From positions 1 through 64,000 of the forward strand of contig JAFEBM010000024.1 in assembly GCA_018242685.1 (NCBI GenBank): a stretch of 64,000 nt of DNA, in the 5' to 3' direction. The notes below the pieces were generated by a model that saw only the letters and a program-made list of their open reading frames with translations, was not told the origin of the DNA and did no database searches. Below are positions 52,384 through 61,607 of the stretch, piece by piece. The DNA is from Nitrospira sp. (GTDB lineage Bacteria; Nitrospirota; Nitrospiria; Nitrospirales; Nitrospiraceae). The stretch's first letter is position 1; the number at the start of each line of letters is the position of its first letter. Made by a program: the position numbers and the translations under genes.

Positions 52384-53630
52384 AAGACCGCTTCAGTGGC
52401 ACGATTCGAGCGGGGGGTGGGAGGATTGTTGTGAGGAAAGATCATCGGCCGATCAGACTGATTCGCATTCGCGTCTGTTTTGTCATCGGTCTCATGATCG
52501 GGACTATGGGTTGCGATTCTCCTTCTTCCGGGGACGCAGCTGTGAAGCCTTCGATCCCAAAACCGTCTGAGGGAGTGGTCCGATTGCCGGACGATCAGGT
52601 AGCCGGCGCAGGAATAGAGGTCCATCCCGTCACTCGCAAGGAATTTCGAACCCATCGGGATTTCCCCGGCACGATAGCGCCGAACCAGCATGCCTTGGCG
52701 GAAGTGACGACGCTGGTACGTGGACGAGTCACAGAGGTGTATGCGGATCTAGGCCAACAGGTCAAGGCGGGTGACCTGCTCGCCCTCTTATACAGCGGCG
52801 AATTGGGCATGGCGCAATCGGCTTATCTGAAAGCGGTCGCCAGACTGTATGTCGCCGAACAATCCTATGAGCGGGCAAAAATGTTGTTGGCGGAAAAAGT
52901 CATCGGTTTGGCTGAGTCTCAACGGCGTAAGGGAGAAATGCTCAGTATTCGCGCGGAAAAACGAGAAGCTCGAGATCGGTTGGAACTGTATGGAATGTCG
53001 GAGAAGCAGATTCGCCAACTCGATGGCGACCACTCGATTCGATCGTTCGTGCCGATCGTGGCGCCGTTCGACGGCCGGGTGATCGCCCGGAATCTGACCA
53101 AAGGAGAGGTCGTCGAGACGACAGAGAAGTTGTTCGTCGTCGCGGATCTTTCGGAGGTATGGGTGCTTGCCAACATTCCCGAAAAAGACATTCCATATAT
53201 CAGTGGGGGTCCGACCCCGGAAGATCAGCGCGTCGAAGTGCTCGTCAACGCCTATCCGAACCAAGTCTTCCACGGGAAAATCACGTATGTCGGCGACGTG
53301 CTCGATATCGCCACGAGGACAATGAATCTGCGGCTTGAACTCCCCAATCTGGACAAAAAGCTGAAGCCGGAAATGTTCGCGACCATTCGGGTGTATTCCG
53401 AGCCGGAGCCGAACGTCTTGGTCGTGGCGGAAGCCGCCGTCCAGCGAGATCGGGAAAGAAAATTTGTGTTTGTACAACGTGAGCCGAGCGTCTTCGAGGC
53501 CCGCGAGGTGAAGCTGGGCGATTCCAACGGCCGTGAGGTCAAGGTGCTGGATGGGCTCCGAGAAGGAGAATCGGTTGTGACGAAGGGCGCGTTTGTTCTC
53601 AAGTCCGAGCTGCTCGGGGAGCAGGTCTAG
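52380..53630 (+). CDS. RND efflux periplasmic adaptor (CusB/CzcB-like) lipoprotein
   Basis: A membrane-fusion protein of up to 416 residues. The N-terminus has a signal with MGC lipobox, so lipid anchoring to the inner membrane is likely. The rest shows the hairpin and barrel-sandwich domains: RGRVTEVYADLGQQVKAGDLLALLYSGEL, SFVPIVAPFDGRVIARNLTKGEVVETTEKLFVVADLSEVWVLANIPEKDI. GTG 52380 overlaps the TolC stop; GTG 52431 with GGGAGGATT would give a more typical signal peptide. It links the RND pump to the outer-membrane channel. Confidence 0.87.
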   Translation: MKDRFSGTIRAGGGRIVVRKDHRPIRLIRIRVCFVIGLMIGTMGCDSPSSGDAAVKPSIPKPSEGVVRLPDDQVAGAGIEVHPVTRKEFRTHRDFPGTIAPNQHALAEVTTLVRGRVTEVYADLGQQVKAGDLLALLYSGELGMAQSAYLKAVARLYVAEQSYERAKMLLAEKVIGLAESQRRKGEMLSIRAEKREARDRLELYGMSEKQIRQLDGDHSIRSFVPIVAPFDGRVIARNLTKGEVVETTEKLFVVADLSEVWVLANIPEKDIPYISGGPTPEDQRVEVLVNAYPNQVFHGKITYVGDVLDIATRTMNLRLELPNLDKKLKPEMFATIRVYSEPEPNVLVVAEAAVQRDRERKFVFVQREPSVFEAREVKLGDSNGREVKVLDGLREGESVVTKGAFVLKSELLGEQV

Positions 53631-53634
53631 CCGG

Positions 53635-56600
53635 ATGCTCGCTTCCATTCTGGAGTTCTCTCTCCGTCAGCGTGTTCTCGTCGTCGCGTTGACCTGCCTG
53701 CTTGGCGCCGGAGGGTTCTATGCCTTTCGGACCATCGCGATCGATGCCTTTCCCGATGTGACCACGGTGTTGGTGCAAGTGGTCACCAAGGCTCCGGGAC
53801 TTTCACCCGCTGAAATCGAACGACTCGTGACGTTTCCCATCGAGTTGCAATTGACCGGGGCTCCGGGACTCACCGATATCCGATCGTTGTCCAAGGTGGG
53901 CTTGTCCATGATTACCGTGACCTTTCGAGACGACATCGATATTTATCTGGCTCGCCAAGTCGTCCTTGAACGCGTCCTCGAGGTTCAAGAACTGCTCCCA
54001 CCGGGGGCCGTCTCACAGCTTGTTCCGAACTCGACAGGGTTGGGAGAGGTGTATCAATTTTATCTGGAAGGACCTTACGACAATCAGCCTGGGTTCATGA
54101 TCACGGAAGAGGATCTCATGGAACGGCGCACACTTGAAGACTGGGTGATCAGACCCCTGCTCAAAGCGCTGCCGGACGTTGTGGACGTCAATTCGATGGG
54201 CGGTTTCGTCAAACAGTACCAGGTGCTTGTTGAACCAGGATTGCTCAGGAAATACGGTCTTGCGCTGCACGAAGTGTTTGCTGCCGTCGCCCAAAACAAC
54301 GCCAATGCCGGAGGAAACATTCTTGAGAAGGACGGCGAGAAGTATGTGGTCCGCGGAGTGGGGCTCATTAAGACTCTGGAAGATATTGGGAATATCGTCG
54401 TCAAAGAGGCACATGGAATACCGGTCTATGTCCGTGAGGTGGCGGAAGTGCGGATCGGTCACGCCGTTCGGCATGGCGCCGTCGTTGTCAACGGTGACCG
54501 TGAAGCGGTCGCCGGTATTGTGTTGATGCTCCGAGGCGGCAATGCCAGAGATGTGGTGCAATCCATCAAGGACAAAGTGGACGAAATCCACCAAAATGGC
54601 ATCTTGCCCGGAGGCCTGCGCATCGTGCCGTTTTATGACCGCATCGAACTGATCACCGCGGCGTTAAGCACGGTCTATAAGGCGTTGATGGAAGGCATCG
54701 TCCTGGTGGTGGCGATCTTATTCTTGTTCCTCGGCAATGTGCGCAGCGCGCTCATCGTAACCGCCACGTTGATCGTGACGCCGCTGGTCACCTTTATCAT
54801 CATGGACCGCGCAGGGCTGACGGCCAATCTCATGTCGCTCGGCGGGTTGGTCATTGCCGTCGGGATGATGGTGGACGGCTCCGTGGTCGTTGTCGAAAAC
54901 GTGTATCGTCATCTATCTGAACATCGCGGGCCTCAGGGGGACCGAAGCGGCCTCATCATCCGGGCAGTGACTGAAGTGGGGCAGCCCGTCATCTTCGGGA
55001 TTCTGATCATCATTCTCGTTTTCCTGCCGATTCTCACGTTGCAAGGGATGGAAGGGAAAATGTTCCAGCCGTTGGCCTATACGATCATGATTGCGCTGAT
55101 CGTGTCGCTAGCGTTTTCGCTGACGTTGTCTCCGGTGCTCTGCGCCATGGCGCTGACCAAGGGGAGCGAAGAGGACACCTGGCTGTTACGATCGATCAAA
55201 TGTGCGTATCTTCCCATGCTGAATTGGGCCATGGCCCATCGCCGCACGGTCTTGACGAGTGCGTTGGTGCTCCTCGGAGCCAGCTTGTCCCTGTTCCCGT
55301 TCCTGGGGGGTGAGTTCATCCCGATCCTCAACGAAGCGGCCATCTCTCCGCAAACGATCCGGTACCCGAGTATGGCATTGGACCAATCCATCGAGATCGA
55401 GAAGCAAATGCAGCGGGCTGTGCTCGATCTGCCCGAAGTTCGGATGGTGGTCTCCAAGATCGGGCGCACTGAGCTTGGGAACGACCCCCAGGAACCGAAC
55501 GCCAGCGATCCGGTGATCAGCCTGGCCCCGATAGATCAATGGACGACGGCCAAAACCAAGGCGGAACTCGATGACGTCGTCCGCAAACGCATTGAGAAGG
55601 TGCCTGGCGCGAACTTCCTCCTCAGCCAGCCGATTCAGCAGCGGGTTGACGAGTTGGTCTCAGGAGTCCGATCTGAAGCGACGGTGAAAATTCTTGGTGA
55701 CGACCTGAAGATGTTGCGAACTTTTGCGGAACAAGTTCAGGCGATCATGAGCACCATACGAGGCGTCGGCGATATTCGTGTCGAGCAATTGTTCGGTCAG
55801 ACCTACCTGACGATCGATATCAATCGCAGCAAGATCGCCCGGTACGGTATTAATGTCGCGCATATTCAGGAAATCATCACGACGGCGATCGGCCAAGAAG
55901 CGGCCACTCGTGTCTATGAGGGGCAAAAGCGCTTTGACTTGACGTTCCGGTACCCTGAAAAATACCGGAACAGCGTCGAGACGATCAGCAATATTCTCCT
56001 GACGACGCCCACCGGGGCGCTGATTCCGCTTGGCGATCTCGCCACGATCGAGCTACGCGAAGGACCCGCCCTCATCAGCCGGGAAGGGCTGCAACGGCGG
56101 ATCTACGTGGGGTTCAACACGGTCGGGCGCGACATCGAGAGCATCGTTGCGGAAGCCCAAGCCAGGATCGACAAGGAGATCAAACTTCCGTTCGGCTACC
56201 AGATCACGTGGGGAGGGTCCTTCGAGAACATGCAGCGAGCCATGGCAAGGCTCAAAATCATCTTGCCGATCACCATTGGTTTGATTTTTTTGTTGTTGTT
56301 CGCCTCTTTCAATTCACTGCGACATGCGACACTGATCATCTTGAACCTGCCGTTCTCCCTGATTGGAGGCATCGTCGCCCTCTGGCTGACAGGAGAATAT
56401 CTCAGCGTGCCGGCGTCGGTCGGCTTCATCAATCTCTTCGGCGTGGCGGTGTTGAACGGGATTGTGCTCGTCTCCTATATGAATAAATTGCGAGAGGACG
56501 GCCATAGTTTGGACGACGCCGTCACCTCGGGCGCGCTGCTTCGGCTGCGTCCCGTCTTGATGACGGCGTTGGTGGCGCTTTTGGGGTTAGTCCCACTGGC

Positions 56601-56862
56601 GTTTGCCAATGGGATCGGCTCGGAGGTGCAGCGCCCGTTGGCGGTGGTCGTCATCGGCGGTCTTGTGAGTTCGACGCTGCTGACCTTGATCATGCTGCCG
56701 GTCCTCTATCGGTGGCTCGAAGGCCGTTCGGAGGACCCGATGCGTCGAGGGGAGCCACAAACCGGATCGACATTTGCTGGACATCAAACAGCGGGCGAAG
56801 CTCCTCATGGTAACGGTGAACCACGCTTCTCTCGCCACCCCGGCGAGATCCCATCGATGTGA
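53635..56862 (+). CDS. heavy-metal RND efflux pump (CusA/CzcA family)
   Basis: A 1,075-residue inner-membrane pump driven by the proton gradient. It has the RND N-terminus (LRQRVLVVALTCLLGAGGFYAFRTIAIDAFPDVTTVLVQV), 12 predicted membrane helices and two periplasmic loops. In the fourth helix the charge-relay region reads GLVIAVGMMVDGSVVVVEN: the DFG motif of CzcA (Zn/Co) is replaced by AVG, closer to CusA (Cu/Ag). ATG 53635 follows the adaptor stop by 2 bases. Metal specificity is inferred only from the motif and is uncertain. Confidence 0.9.
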   Translation: MLASILEFSLRQRVLVVALTCLLGAGGFYAFRTIAIDAFPDVTTVLVQVVTKAPGLSPAEIERLVTFPIELQLTGAPGLTDIRSLSKVGLSMITVTFRDDIDIYLARQVVLERVLEVQELLPPGAVSQLVPNSTGLGEVYQFYLEGPYDNQPGFMITEEDLMERRTLEDWVIRPLLKALPDVVDVNSMGGFVKQYQVLVEPGLLRKYGLALHEVFAAVAQNNANAGGNILEKDGEKYVVRGVGLIKTLEDIGNIVVKEAHGIPVYVREVAEVRIGHAVRHGAVVVNGDREAVAGIVLMLRGGNARDVVQSIKDKVDEIHQNGILPGGLRIVPFYDRIELITAALSTVYKALMEGIVLVVAILFLFLGNVRSALIVTATLIVTPLVTFIIMDRAGLTANLMSLGGLVIAVGMMVDGSVVVVENVYRHLSEHRGPQGDRSGLIIRAVTEVGQPVIFGILIIILVFLPILTLQGMEGKMFQPLAYTIMIALIVSLAFSLTLSPVLCAMALTKGSEEDTWLLRSIKCAYLPMLNWAMAHRRTVLTSALVLLGASLSLFPFLGGEFIPILNEAAISPQTIRYPSMALDQSIEIEKQMQRAVLDLPEVRMVVSKIGRTELGNDPQEPNASDPVISLAPIDQWTTAKTKAELDDVVRKRIEKVPGANFLLSQPIQQRVDELVSGVRSEATVKILGDDLKMLRTFAEQVQAIMSTIRGVGDIRVEQLFGQTYLTIDINRSKIARYGINVAHIQEIITTAIGQEAATRVYEGQKRFDLTFRYPEKYRNSVETISNILLTTPTGALIPLGDLATIELREGPALISREGLQRRIYVGFNTVGRDIESIVAEAQARIDKEIKLPFGYQITWGGSFENMQRAMARLKIILPITIGLIFLLLFASFNSLRHATLIILNLPFSLIGGIVALWLTGEYLSVPASVGFINLFGVAVLNGIVLVSYMNKLREDGHSLDDAVTSGALLRLRPVLMTALVALLGLVPLAFANGIGSEVQRPLAVVVIGGLVSSTLLTLIMLPVLYRWLEGRSEDPMRRGEPQTGSTFAGHQTAGEAPHGNGEPRFSRHPGEIPSM

Positions 56863-56876
56863 TGGGTGAATCGACT

Positions 56877-56892
56877 GGCAAGGGGTCTTGCC
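56877..56892. terminator. weak stem-loop after the RND operon
   Basis: GGCAAG and CTTGCC pair around GGGT, followed by TTGATCC rather than a T-run. Confidence 0.3.
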
Positions 56893-57046
56893 TTGATCCG
56901 GCCGAATCCGCGGCTCGAACCACGCGTCAGTTTCCTGTCAAAACCAATCGCACAGATTTCTCAAGGCATTCTTTGCCGGAGGTTGAGTCTGTGGAGTTGT
57001 CGGTATTGCCGACATCATCAATGCACATGTAGTAACTGGATTGAAA

Positions 57047-57122
57047 TGGTGCCGAGGGACAGAATCGAACTGTCGACACCAGCCTTTTCAGGGCTGTGCT
57101 CTGCCAACTGAGCTACCTCGGC
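57047..57122 (-). tRNA. tRNA-Phe (GAA anticodon)
   Basis: On the minus strand the 76 bases fold as a complete cloverleaf: acceptor GCCGAGG/CCTCGGC, D stem GCTC/GAGC, anticodon stem CAGCC/GGCTG with loop CTGAAAA (anticodon GAA), T stem GACAG/CTGTC, and an encoded 3' CCA. No repeat of its 3' end was seen elsewhere in the window. Confidence 0.95.
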
Positions 57123-57372
57123 ACAGGAGGGGTTTGATCTTTCAGCGCTGGATGGTTCTCATATTCGTGTGAACTGACGGTGTCCTACGTATCTTACCAA
57201 GGTCGCACATCTGACTTCCACATCTTTTGCACGTGTGCATCGTTTCTTGTCGGCGTACTGCTTGTATGAGTTTTATCGCGTTTCGCATGCAACGCAATGA
57301 GCACTCAGGGTAAAAGGTTCATTGCCTGGAGAAGCGGCAGTTGGGGCATACGGGGCTTGTGGGTAAAGGTAG

Positions 57373-58056
57373 TTAGACCGGCGTGGTGCGGAACTGATGC
57401 GCGTGGACCAGGAGCTTCTGGCGATTGGGTACGCCGACCTTGTCGAAAATGCTCGTCATGTGATGCCGGACCGTGCTGTCGCTAATCGACAGCTTGTAGG
57501 CGATGTCTTTGTTTGAGAGTCCCTGCCTCACTAATCGGATAATTTCGCGTTCCCGCTCGGTCAAGTCCTCGGGCCATGCAGGCCGCGGTGGGTCGGATTC
57601 CACCTGCTTCGTGAGGGCAGACCCGAGACCCATCCCCCCCGCTCTATCCCGTTCCGGAGAGGCCATGGGCTTCACAGAGGCCGATAGCGCTGCGATCACC
57701 GCGAGCACGACTTCCGGCGGTTGAACCTTGAGGATGATGCCGTCGACACCCGCGGCAAACGCCTCGCGTGTGCGATCCTGGTCCTCGAGTCCGCATAACA
57801 ATACGATCTTACTGATCGGGGCGGCTTCCCGAATCTGTTTGAGGGTACTAAGGGCGTCGCGTTCGGTCTCCAGATCAATGATGAACACGTCGGGGCTGCA
57901 CTCGGCGCGGAGCAAGTCAAATGTGCTTCCAGGGTAGGGGTGCACAACCTTTGGGACAGTCGCGCTGCTCTCGAGAATTTTCTGCAAACCCAACCACACG
58001 AGACACTGACTGCTTATAATCGCGATCGTAAGGGGTGGTATTGTGGTGTTGGGCAT
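57373..58056 (-). CDS. NarL/LuxR-type response regulator with degenerate receiver
   Basis: A 227-residue regulator. The receiver domain (about 8-125) keeps the phospho-acceptor Asp61 (PDVFIIDLE) and Lys110 (GIILKVQPPE), but the first-strand acidic pair of normal receivers is replaced by Ser-Ser-Gln (IAIISSQCLVWLGL) and the usual Thr/Ser of strand four reads Cys (IVLLCG). The C-terminal GerE helix-turn-helix (LTEREREIIRLVRQGLSNKDIAYKLSISDSTVRHHM) is intact. Without the acidic pair Mg2+ and phosphate would bind poorly, so it may work without phosphorylation. It is divergent from the exopolysaccharide genes and is a likely regulator of them. Confidence 0.85.
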   Translation of the reverse strand: MPNTTIPPLTIAIISSQCLVWLGLQKILESSATVPKVVHPYPGSTFDLLRAECSPDVFIIDLETERDALSTLKQIREAAPISKIVLLCGLEDQDRTREAFAAGVDGIILKVQPPEVVLAVIAALSASVKPMASPERDRAGGMGLGSALTKQVESDPPRPAWPEDLTEREREIIRLVRQGLSNKDIAYKLSISDSTVRHHMTSIFDKVGVPNRQKLLVHAHQFRTTPV

Positions 58057-58621
58057 ACTGTCTACAGGTTCAAGAGAGAAGACTCGTGCCTATTAAGATT
58101 GTCCTCTGAGGGTTCGGTCGTTCCGTGTCCAAATGAAAGGATTCCGACGTCCGGCTACCGTTGTTTGTGTATTTGCCTGAACACCCTTTCTCAAACGGTC
58201 AAGGTTTTCTCCTCTAAATAGGTACAAATGGTATCCCTCATTAGTAGGGCATACAGAGCTGGCCTACCTCGCATATCCAAACTATTGAATTCGCAATTGT
58301 ATTCTCATTTTTTTCTTGGGTCGCGCGATCTCTCGCGAGGTCTATCAGTAAGGAACTCGTATTGATAGGCGCGATGACCGTCGCAGATCAACTGAATCAA
58401 ATTGTCAATGGAATGAACGGTCAGAGGGTCACTCGATCTTGCACTATCGTGTTTCAAGACTTGATCGGATGTGGTGGTTGAAGCGATGAATCATTCAGAC
58501 AAATGTGCTGGTGGTACTACACGAAAACTCGACATTTATCTTATGGTTTAAGGCTAATAGTCCCTGGTACTAGTAGGGCCCAATAGTTGTTGCTGCTTCA
58601 GGATTGAACAGCTGTAGTTGT
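58057..58621. promoter_or_regulatory. 565-base intergenic control region between the regulator and the EPS genes
   Basis: No gene is evident. It holds two related sites, TCCCTCATTAGTAGGGC (58234-58250) and TCCCTGGTACTAGTAGGGC (58561-58579), each an imperfect CCCT...AGGG inverted repeat, the first flanked by GTAT/ATAC. A further CTATCA...TGATAG pair lies at 58342-58368 and an 8-bp palindrome CTCGCGAG near 58333. These are candidate binding sites for the divergent response regulator. Confidence 0.4.
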
Positions 58622-59230
58622 ATGAAAAGAGACTGGGACTCACGGGGCGAAGCTATGGTCACTACCTGTAAAGAAGAGCCAGCTGCACGGTATGCACAGG
58701 CAAGGGTACCGCAGATGGAACAAGTAACGGTCGCGAAGACCGATCGCCGATGGTATGCCCTCCAGACCCATTCTCGCCATGAGAAACAAGTTCGGGACCG
58801 ACTGTTGGCAGTGGGGATAGAACCCTTGCTTCCGTTGGGTAAGCAACGCCGCCAATGGTCCGATCGCAAAGTGTGGACGATGCTCCCATTATTCAGCGGG
58901 TATTGCTTTGCCAACTTTGCGTTAGACACGAGCCTGGCTGTTCTACAAACACCGGGTATCGTTCGCATTGTCGGCACGTTGAGACCCGAACCCATTCCAG
59001 CAGAAGAAATCGCCGTTCTCCAGCAAGTTTCGTCGGTCAACCCCATGATGGAACCGTGCGACTACCTGACCGAAGGCGCATGGGTGGAAGTGATACGAGG
59101 TCCGCTTGTCGGTCTCCGCGGCCAACTCGTACGACGGGCGAATCACCACGGATTGGTGATCCGCGCCTCCCTCCTTCAGCAAGCTGCGCTCATCCACATA
59201 GGAATCGACGAGGTTGTCCCTGTGCAGTGA
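58622..59230 (+). CDS. NusG/RfaH-like transcription antiterminator
   Basis: A roughly 200-residue NusG-type protein. The NGN domain begins at about residue 38 (RRWYALQTHSRHEKQVRDRLLAVGIEPLLPLGK, then LFSGYCFANFAL), and the C-terminal KOW domain reads GAWVEVIRGPLVGLRGQLVRR. Such RfaH/UpxY-like proteins let polymerase read through long polysaccharide operons. The exact start is uncertain (ATG 58622, 58655 or 58715); none has a strong ribosome site. It opens the plus-strand EPS genes. Confidence 0.82.
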   Translation: MKRDWDSRGEAMVTTCKEEPAARYAQARVPQMEQVTVAKTDRRWYALQTHSRHEKQVRDRLLAVGIEPLLPLGKQRRQWSDRKVWTMLPLFSGYCFANFALDTSLAVLQTPGIVRIVGTLRPEPIPAEEIAVLQQVSSVNPMMEPCDYLTEGAWVEVIRGPLVGLRGQLVRRANHHGLVIRASLLQQAALIHIGIDEVVPVQ

Positions 59231-59293
59231 ACCTTCCATTTTCCCTTCCCCGCCTCCCGCGAATGTGGGTTGACGACAGGGAAACCGACAGTC

Positions 59294-59575
59294 ATGCCCA
59301 AACTCCGCTTTACCCGAGATCAGATAAAAGTCATGGTCCTGGAACTAGACGCCGGTCAGATGGTCGGAGAGATCTCACGGCGGTATGGTATTTCCGTGAG
59401 CACCCTCTACCGGTGGCGGGCGAAGTTGGCCAACGAACAACAACCGGATGATAAAGAGCGGTTACGTTCATTAGAGGATGAACATCGACGGCTGAAAAAG
59501 CAATTTGCCGAGCTCACGCTCGATTACGCAACGCTTCGGGCGGCCTTGATCAGAGATGTGAGGGGAGACTGTTAG
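59294..59575 (+). CDS. orphan IS3 OrfA-like helix-turn-helix protein
   Basis: A 93-residue protein. Residues about 1-50 (LRFTRDQIKVMVLELDAGQMVGEISRRYGISVSTLYRWRAKL) match the helix-turn-helix of IS3-family OrfA transposase subunits, followed by a coiled-coil (LRSLEDEHRRLKKQFAELTLDYATLRAAL). No OrfB, no inverted repeats and no frameshift signal are visible, so it is not an active element. It lies inside the EPS gene run and may have become a regulator, or be a remnant. Confidence 0.75.
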   Translation: MPKLRFTRDQIKVMVLELDAGQMVGEISRRYGISVSTLYRWRAKLANEQQPDDKERLRSLEDEHRRLKKQFAELTLDYATLRAALIRDVRGDC

Positions 59576-59684
59576 CAGGCAATTGTCGTCAACGAAGTGA
59601 ACAGTTATGCCTATAGCTCTTCAGTGAAGTGATGAATCTGGATGATCAGATCGTTGCGGCCTCAAAATCCATGAGGCTCTCGTC

Positions 59685-60323
59685 ATGAAAAGGAAAAGGA
59701 TGCGCATGGCCAAAGCGTTCATCGGTGCACTGATTTTCGCGATGACGATGAACGCAGTCGGTTGCGCTGGCCCATCGGAGGAAGTCATCGCGGAAGCCAA
59801 TAGCGCCAATAATGATTTTTTATTGGGACCTGAGGACGTGCTCGACATCACAGTGTGGCGCAGCGAAGATCTGACGCAGAAAGGCCTCGTGGTGCGACCA
59901 GATGGTTATATTTCAATGCCGTTGATTGGAGAGGTCGAGGTGAACGGGCGAACAGCCAAGGAACTGGCTGCACACATTGCTGAGCGGTTGAAAGATTACA
60001 GGGAAAAACCATTAGTTCACGTCAAAGTCGAAGAGGTCAACAGCTACTATGTGTATGTTTTCGGGGATGTTGTGAAGCCGGGCAAGTATCAACTCAAGTC
60101 GCACGCGACGGTCCTGCAAGCCATCGCAATGGCAGGGGGATTCACCCCCTATGCTGCGAAGAACAATGTGCACGTACGCCGTACTGTGGTCGGGCCACCC
60201 GGCCACGTCAAAGAATTCAAGATTCCTGCTCGGTATGATGAGCTGTTGTCCGGAGACGGAGAAATTAAAGACTTTGTATTGAAGACCGGCGACATGGTCG
60301 TGGTGCCCGGCAGAGCATGGTAA
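59685..60323 (+). CDS. polysaccharide export lipoprotein (Wza-like)
   Basis: A 212-residue lipoprotein (lipobox VGC) with the polysaccharide biosynthesis/export domain (FLLGPEDVLDITVWRSEDLTQKGLVVRPDGYISMPLIGEVEVNGRTAKEL) and a SLBB-type second part (YVYVFGDVVKPGKYQLKSHATVLQAIAMAGGF). It is shorter than Wza (about 380), as in XrtA/PEP-CTERM-type export proteins. It should form part of an outer-membrane export ring. The next gene begins 7 bases after its stop. Confidence 0.88.
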   Translation: MKRKRMRMAKAFIGALIFAMTMNAVGCAGPSEEVIAEANSANNDFLLGPEDVLDITVWRSEDLTQKGLVVRPDGYISMPLIGEVEVNGRTAKELAAHIAERLKDYREKPLVHVKVEEVNSYYVYVFGDVVKPGKYQLKSHATVLQAIAMAGGFTPYAAKNNVHVRRTVVGPPGHVKEFKIPARYDELLSGDGEIKDFVLKTGDMVVVPGRAW

Positions 60324-60329
60324 CGAGGC

Positions 60330-61607
60330 ATGGTGTGGCAAGGCCGTGGTATTAGAAGCTGCCTCGCGCTGGTCGCTATGCATGGAATGATGATGCAAAT
60401 TTCCAATCAGGCGCTGGCACAATTCCCTACCACATCGGTGTCGAATAACAAATCGGTTGGCGAACCAGAGACGCATATCATTCCCTCACTCAGCATCGCG
60501 GAGCGGTATGACAGCAATATCTTCTTCGTGCCTGGGAAAAATCTTGAGGACTATGTCACAACGGTTTCGCCGCAACTCAGGTTGAATCACCGGAGTCGGT
60601 GGATAGATGGAGTAGTTAGAGGAGGACCGATAGGGGCATTTTATGCTAAGAATTCCGGGCTCAATTACGTGGGAGGCAATGGAACTGTGGACTTGAACCT
60701 GGACGGTGCGATGAACCGGCTTGTTCAGGGATTGGGATTACGCATCGTAGATTCAATCTATTACGCGCCTCAATTGTCGGCATATGGAGCTCCTTCCAAT
60801 GCGGGGCAAGGTAACGAGACCTTTGTCCGAGGGCTCCAAGCGCAGCGTGCCAACGCCTTCAGGAATACCGCCACGGTGCAGGGCTCCTATTCCCTCTCTG
60901 AATGGATAAGCGTCACCTCGACCTATACCGACCAACGATTGCGATTTGGGAAGCCAATTGCCGATTCAAGCGAATCCGCGCAGGGACGCCTCATCGATAC
61001 CGATTTCCAAACTGTGGCGTCAGGACCAGTCATCAATCTAACGCCATCCGACACCCTTTCGTTCGTCCATCTCTATCAACAAGGTGCGTTCGGGATCGGG
61101 GGGACACAAGGATCTTTTTCTGTTCAAGGAGCCAGTGGGAAATGGTCCAGATTGATGACTTCGGCTCTCCAGGCTACAGTCGAAGGAGGGTTTGTTGTAA
61201 TAAGTCCAAGTAGTAGCGTGCAGGCAGTGGGCGCCGCCTCTTTGACATGGCGGAGTCAGTATACGACCTTCATGGTGTCCTATTCGCGATCCATCATGCC
61301 GAGCTTTTTGGTTGTGTCGTCCCCACTGGTGAGCGAGATCGTGACCGGAACAGTGCAACGGAAGATAACCGATCCTTTGTCTCTGTCGGTGATGGGGAGT
61401 TATGCGATCAATGAGTCTGTGGCGAGTAGTCGTCTCTTACGGGTTGAATCCTATGCGATCTCATCCAGCATCAATTACGCGATTAGTAAGACGTTCGGGG
61501 CTACACTGTCCTATACCCACAGCCAATTCGAGCAGATCGTAGATTCAGGGACCATCCCCTTTGACCGGAATATCGTCCAGCTCAGCTTGACGGCGGGGTG
61601 GGAATGA
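60330..61607 (+). CDS. outer membrane beta-barrel protein of the EPS locus
   Basis: A 425-residue protein with signal sequence and then a chain of amphipathic strands (HIIPSLSIAERYDSNIFF, TTVSPQLRLNHRSRW, YTTFMVSYSRS, NIVQLSLTAGWE). The last strand ends in Trp-Glu. The HIIPSLSIAERYDSN and D-N-I-F-F start match the PEP-CTERM-associated barrel proteins found next to Wza-like genes. It probably sits beside the export lipoprotein in the outer membrane. It overlaps the next gene at ATGA 61604. Confidence 0.8.
   Translation: MVWQGRGIRSCLALVAMHGMMMQISNQALAQFPTTSVSNNKSVGEPETHIIPSLSIAERYDSNIFFVPGKNLEDYVTTVSPQLRLNHRSRWIDGVVRGGPIGAFYAKNSGLNYVGGNGTVDLNLDGAMNRLVQGLGLRIVDSIYYAPQLSAYGAPSNAGQGNETFVRGLQAQRANAFRNTATVQGSYSLSEWISVTSTYTDQRLRFGKPIADSSESAQGRLIDTDFQTVASGPVINLTPSDTLSFVHLYQQGAFGIGGTQGSFSVQGASGKWSRLMTSALQATVEGGFVVISPSSSVQAVGAASLTWRSQYTTFMVSYSRSIMPSFLVVSSPLVSEIVTGTVQRKITDPLSLSVMGSYAINESVASSRLLRVESYAISSSINYAISKTFGATLSYTHSQFEQIVDSGTIPFDRNIVQLSLTAGWE

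Noticed and set aside
57047-57122. tRNA-Phe as an attachment site of an integrated island
   Set aside because: No second copy of the tRNA 3' end and no integrase were seen in the window.
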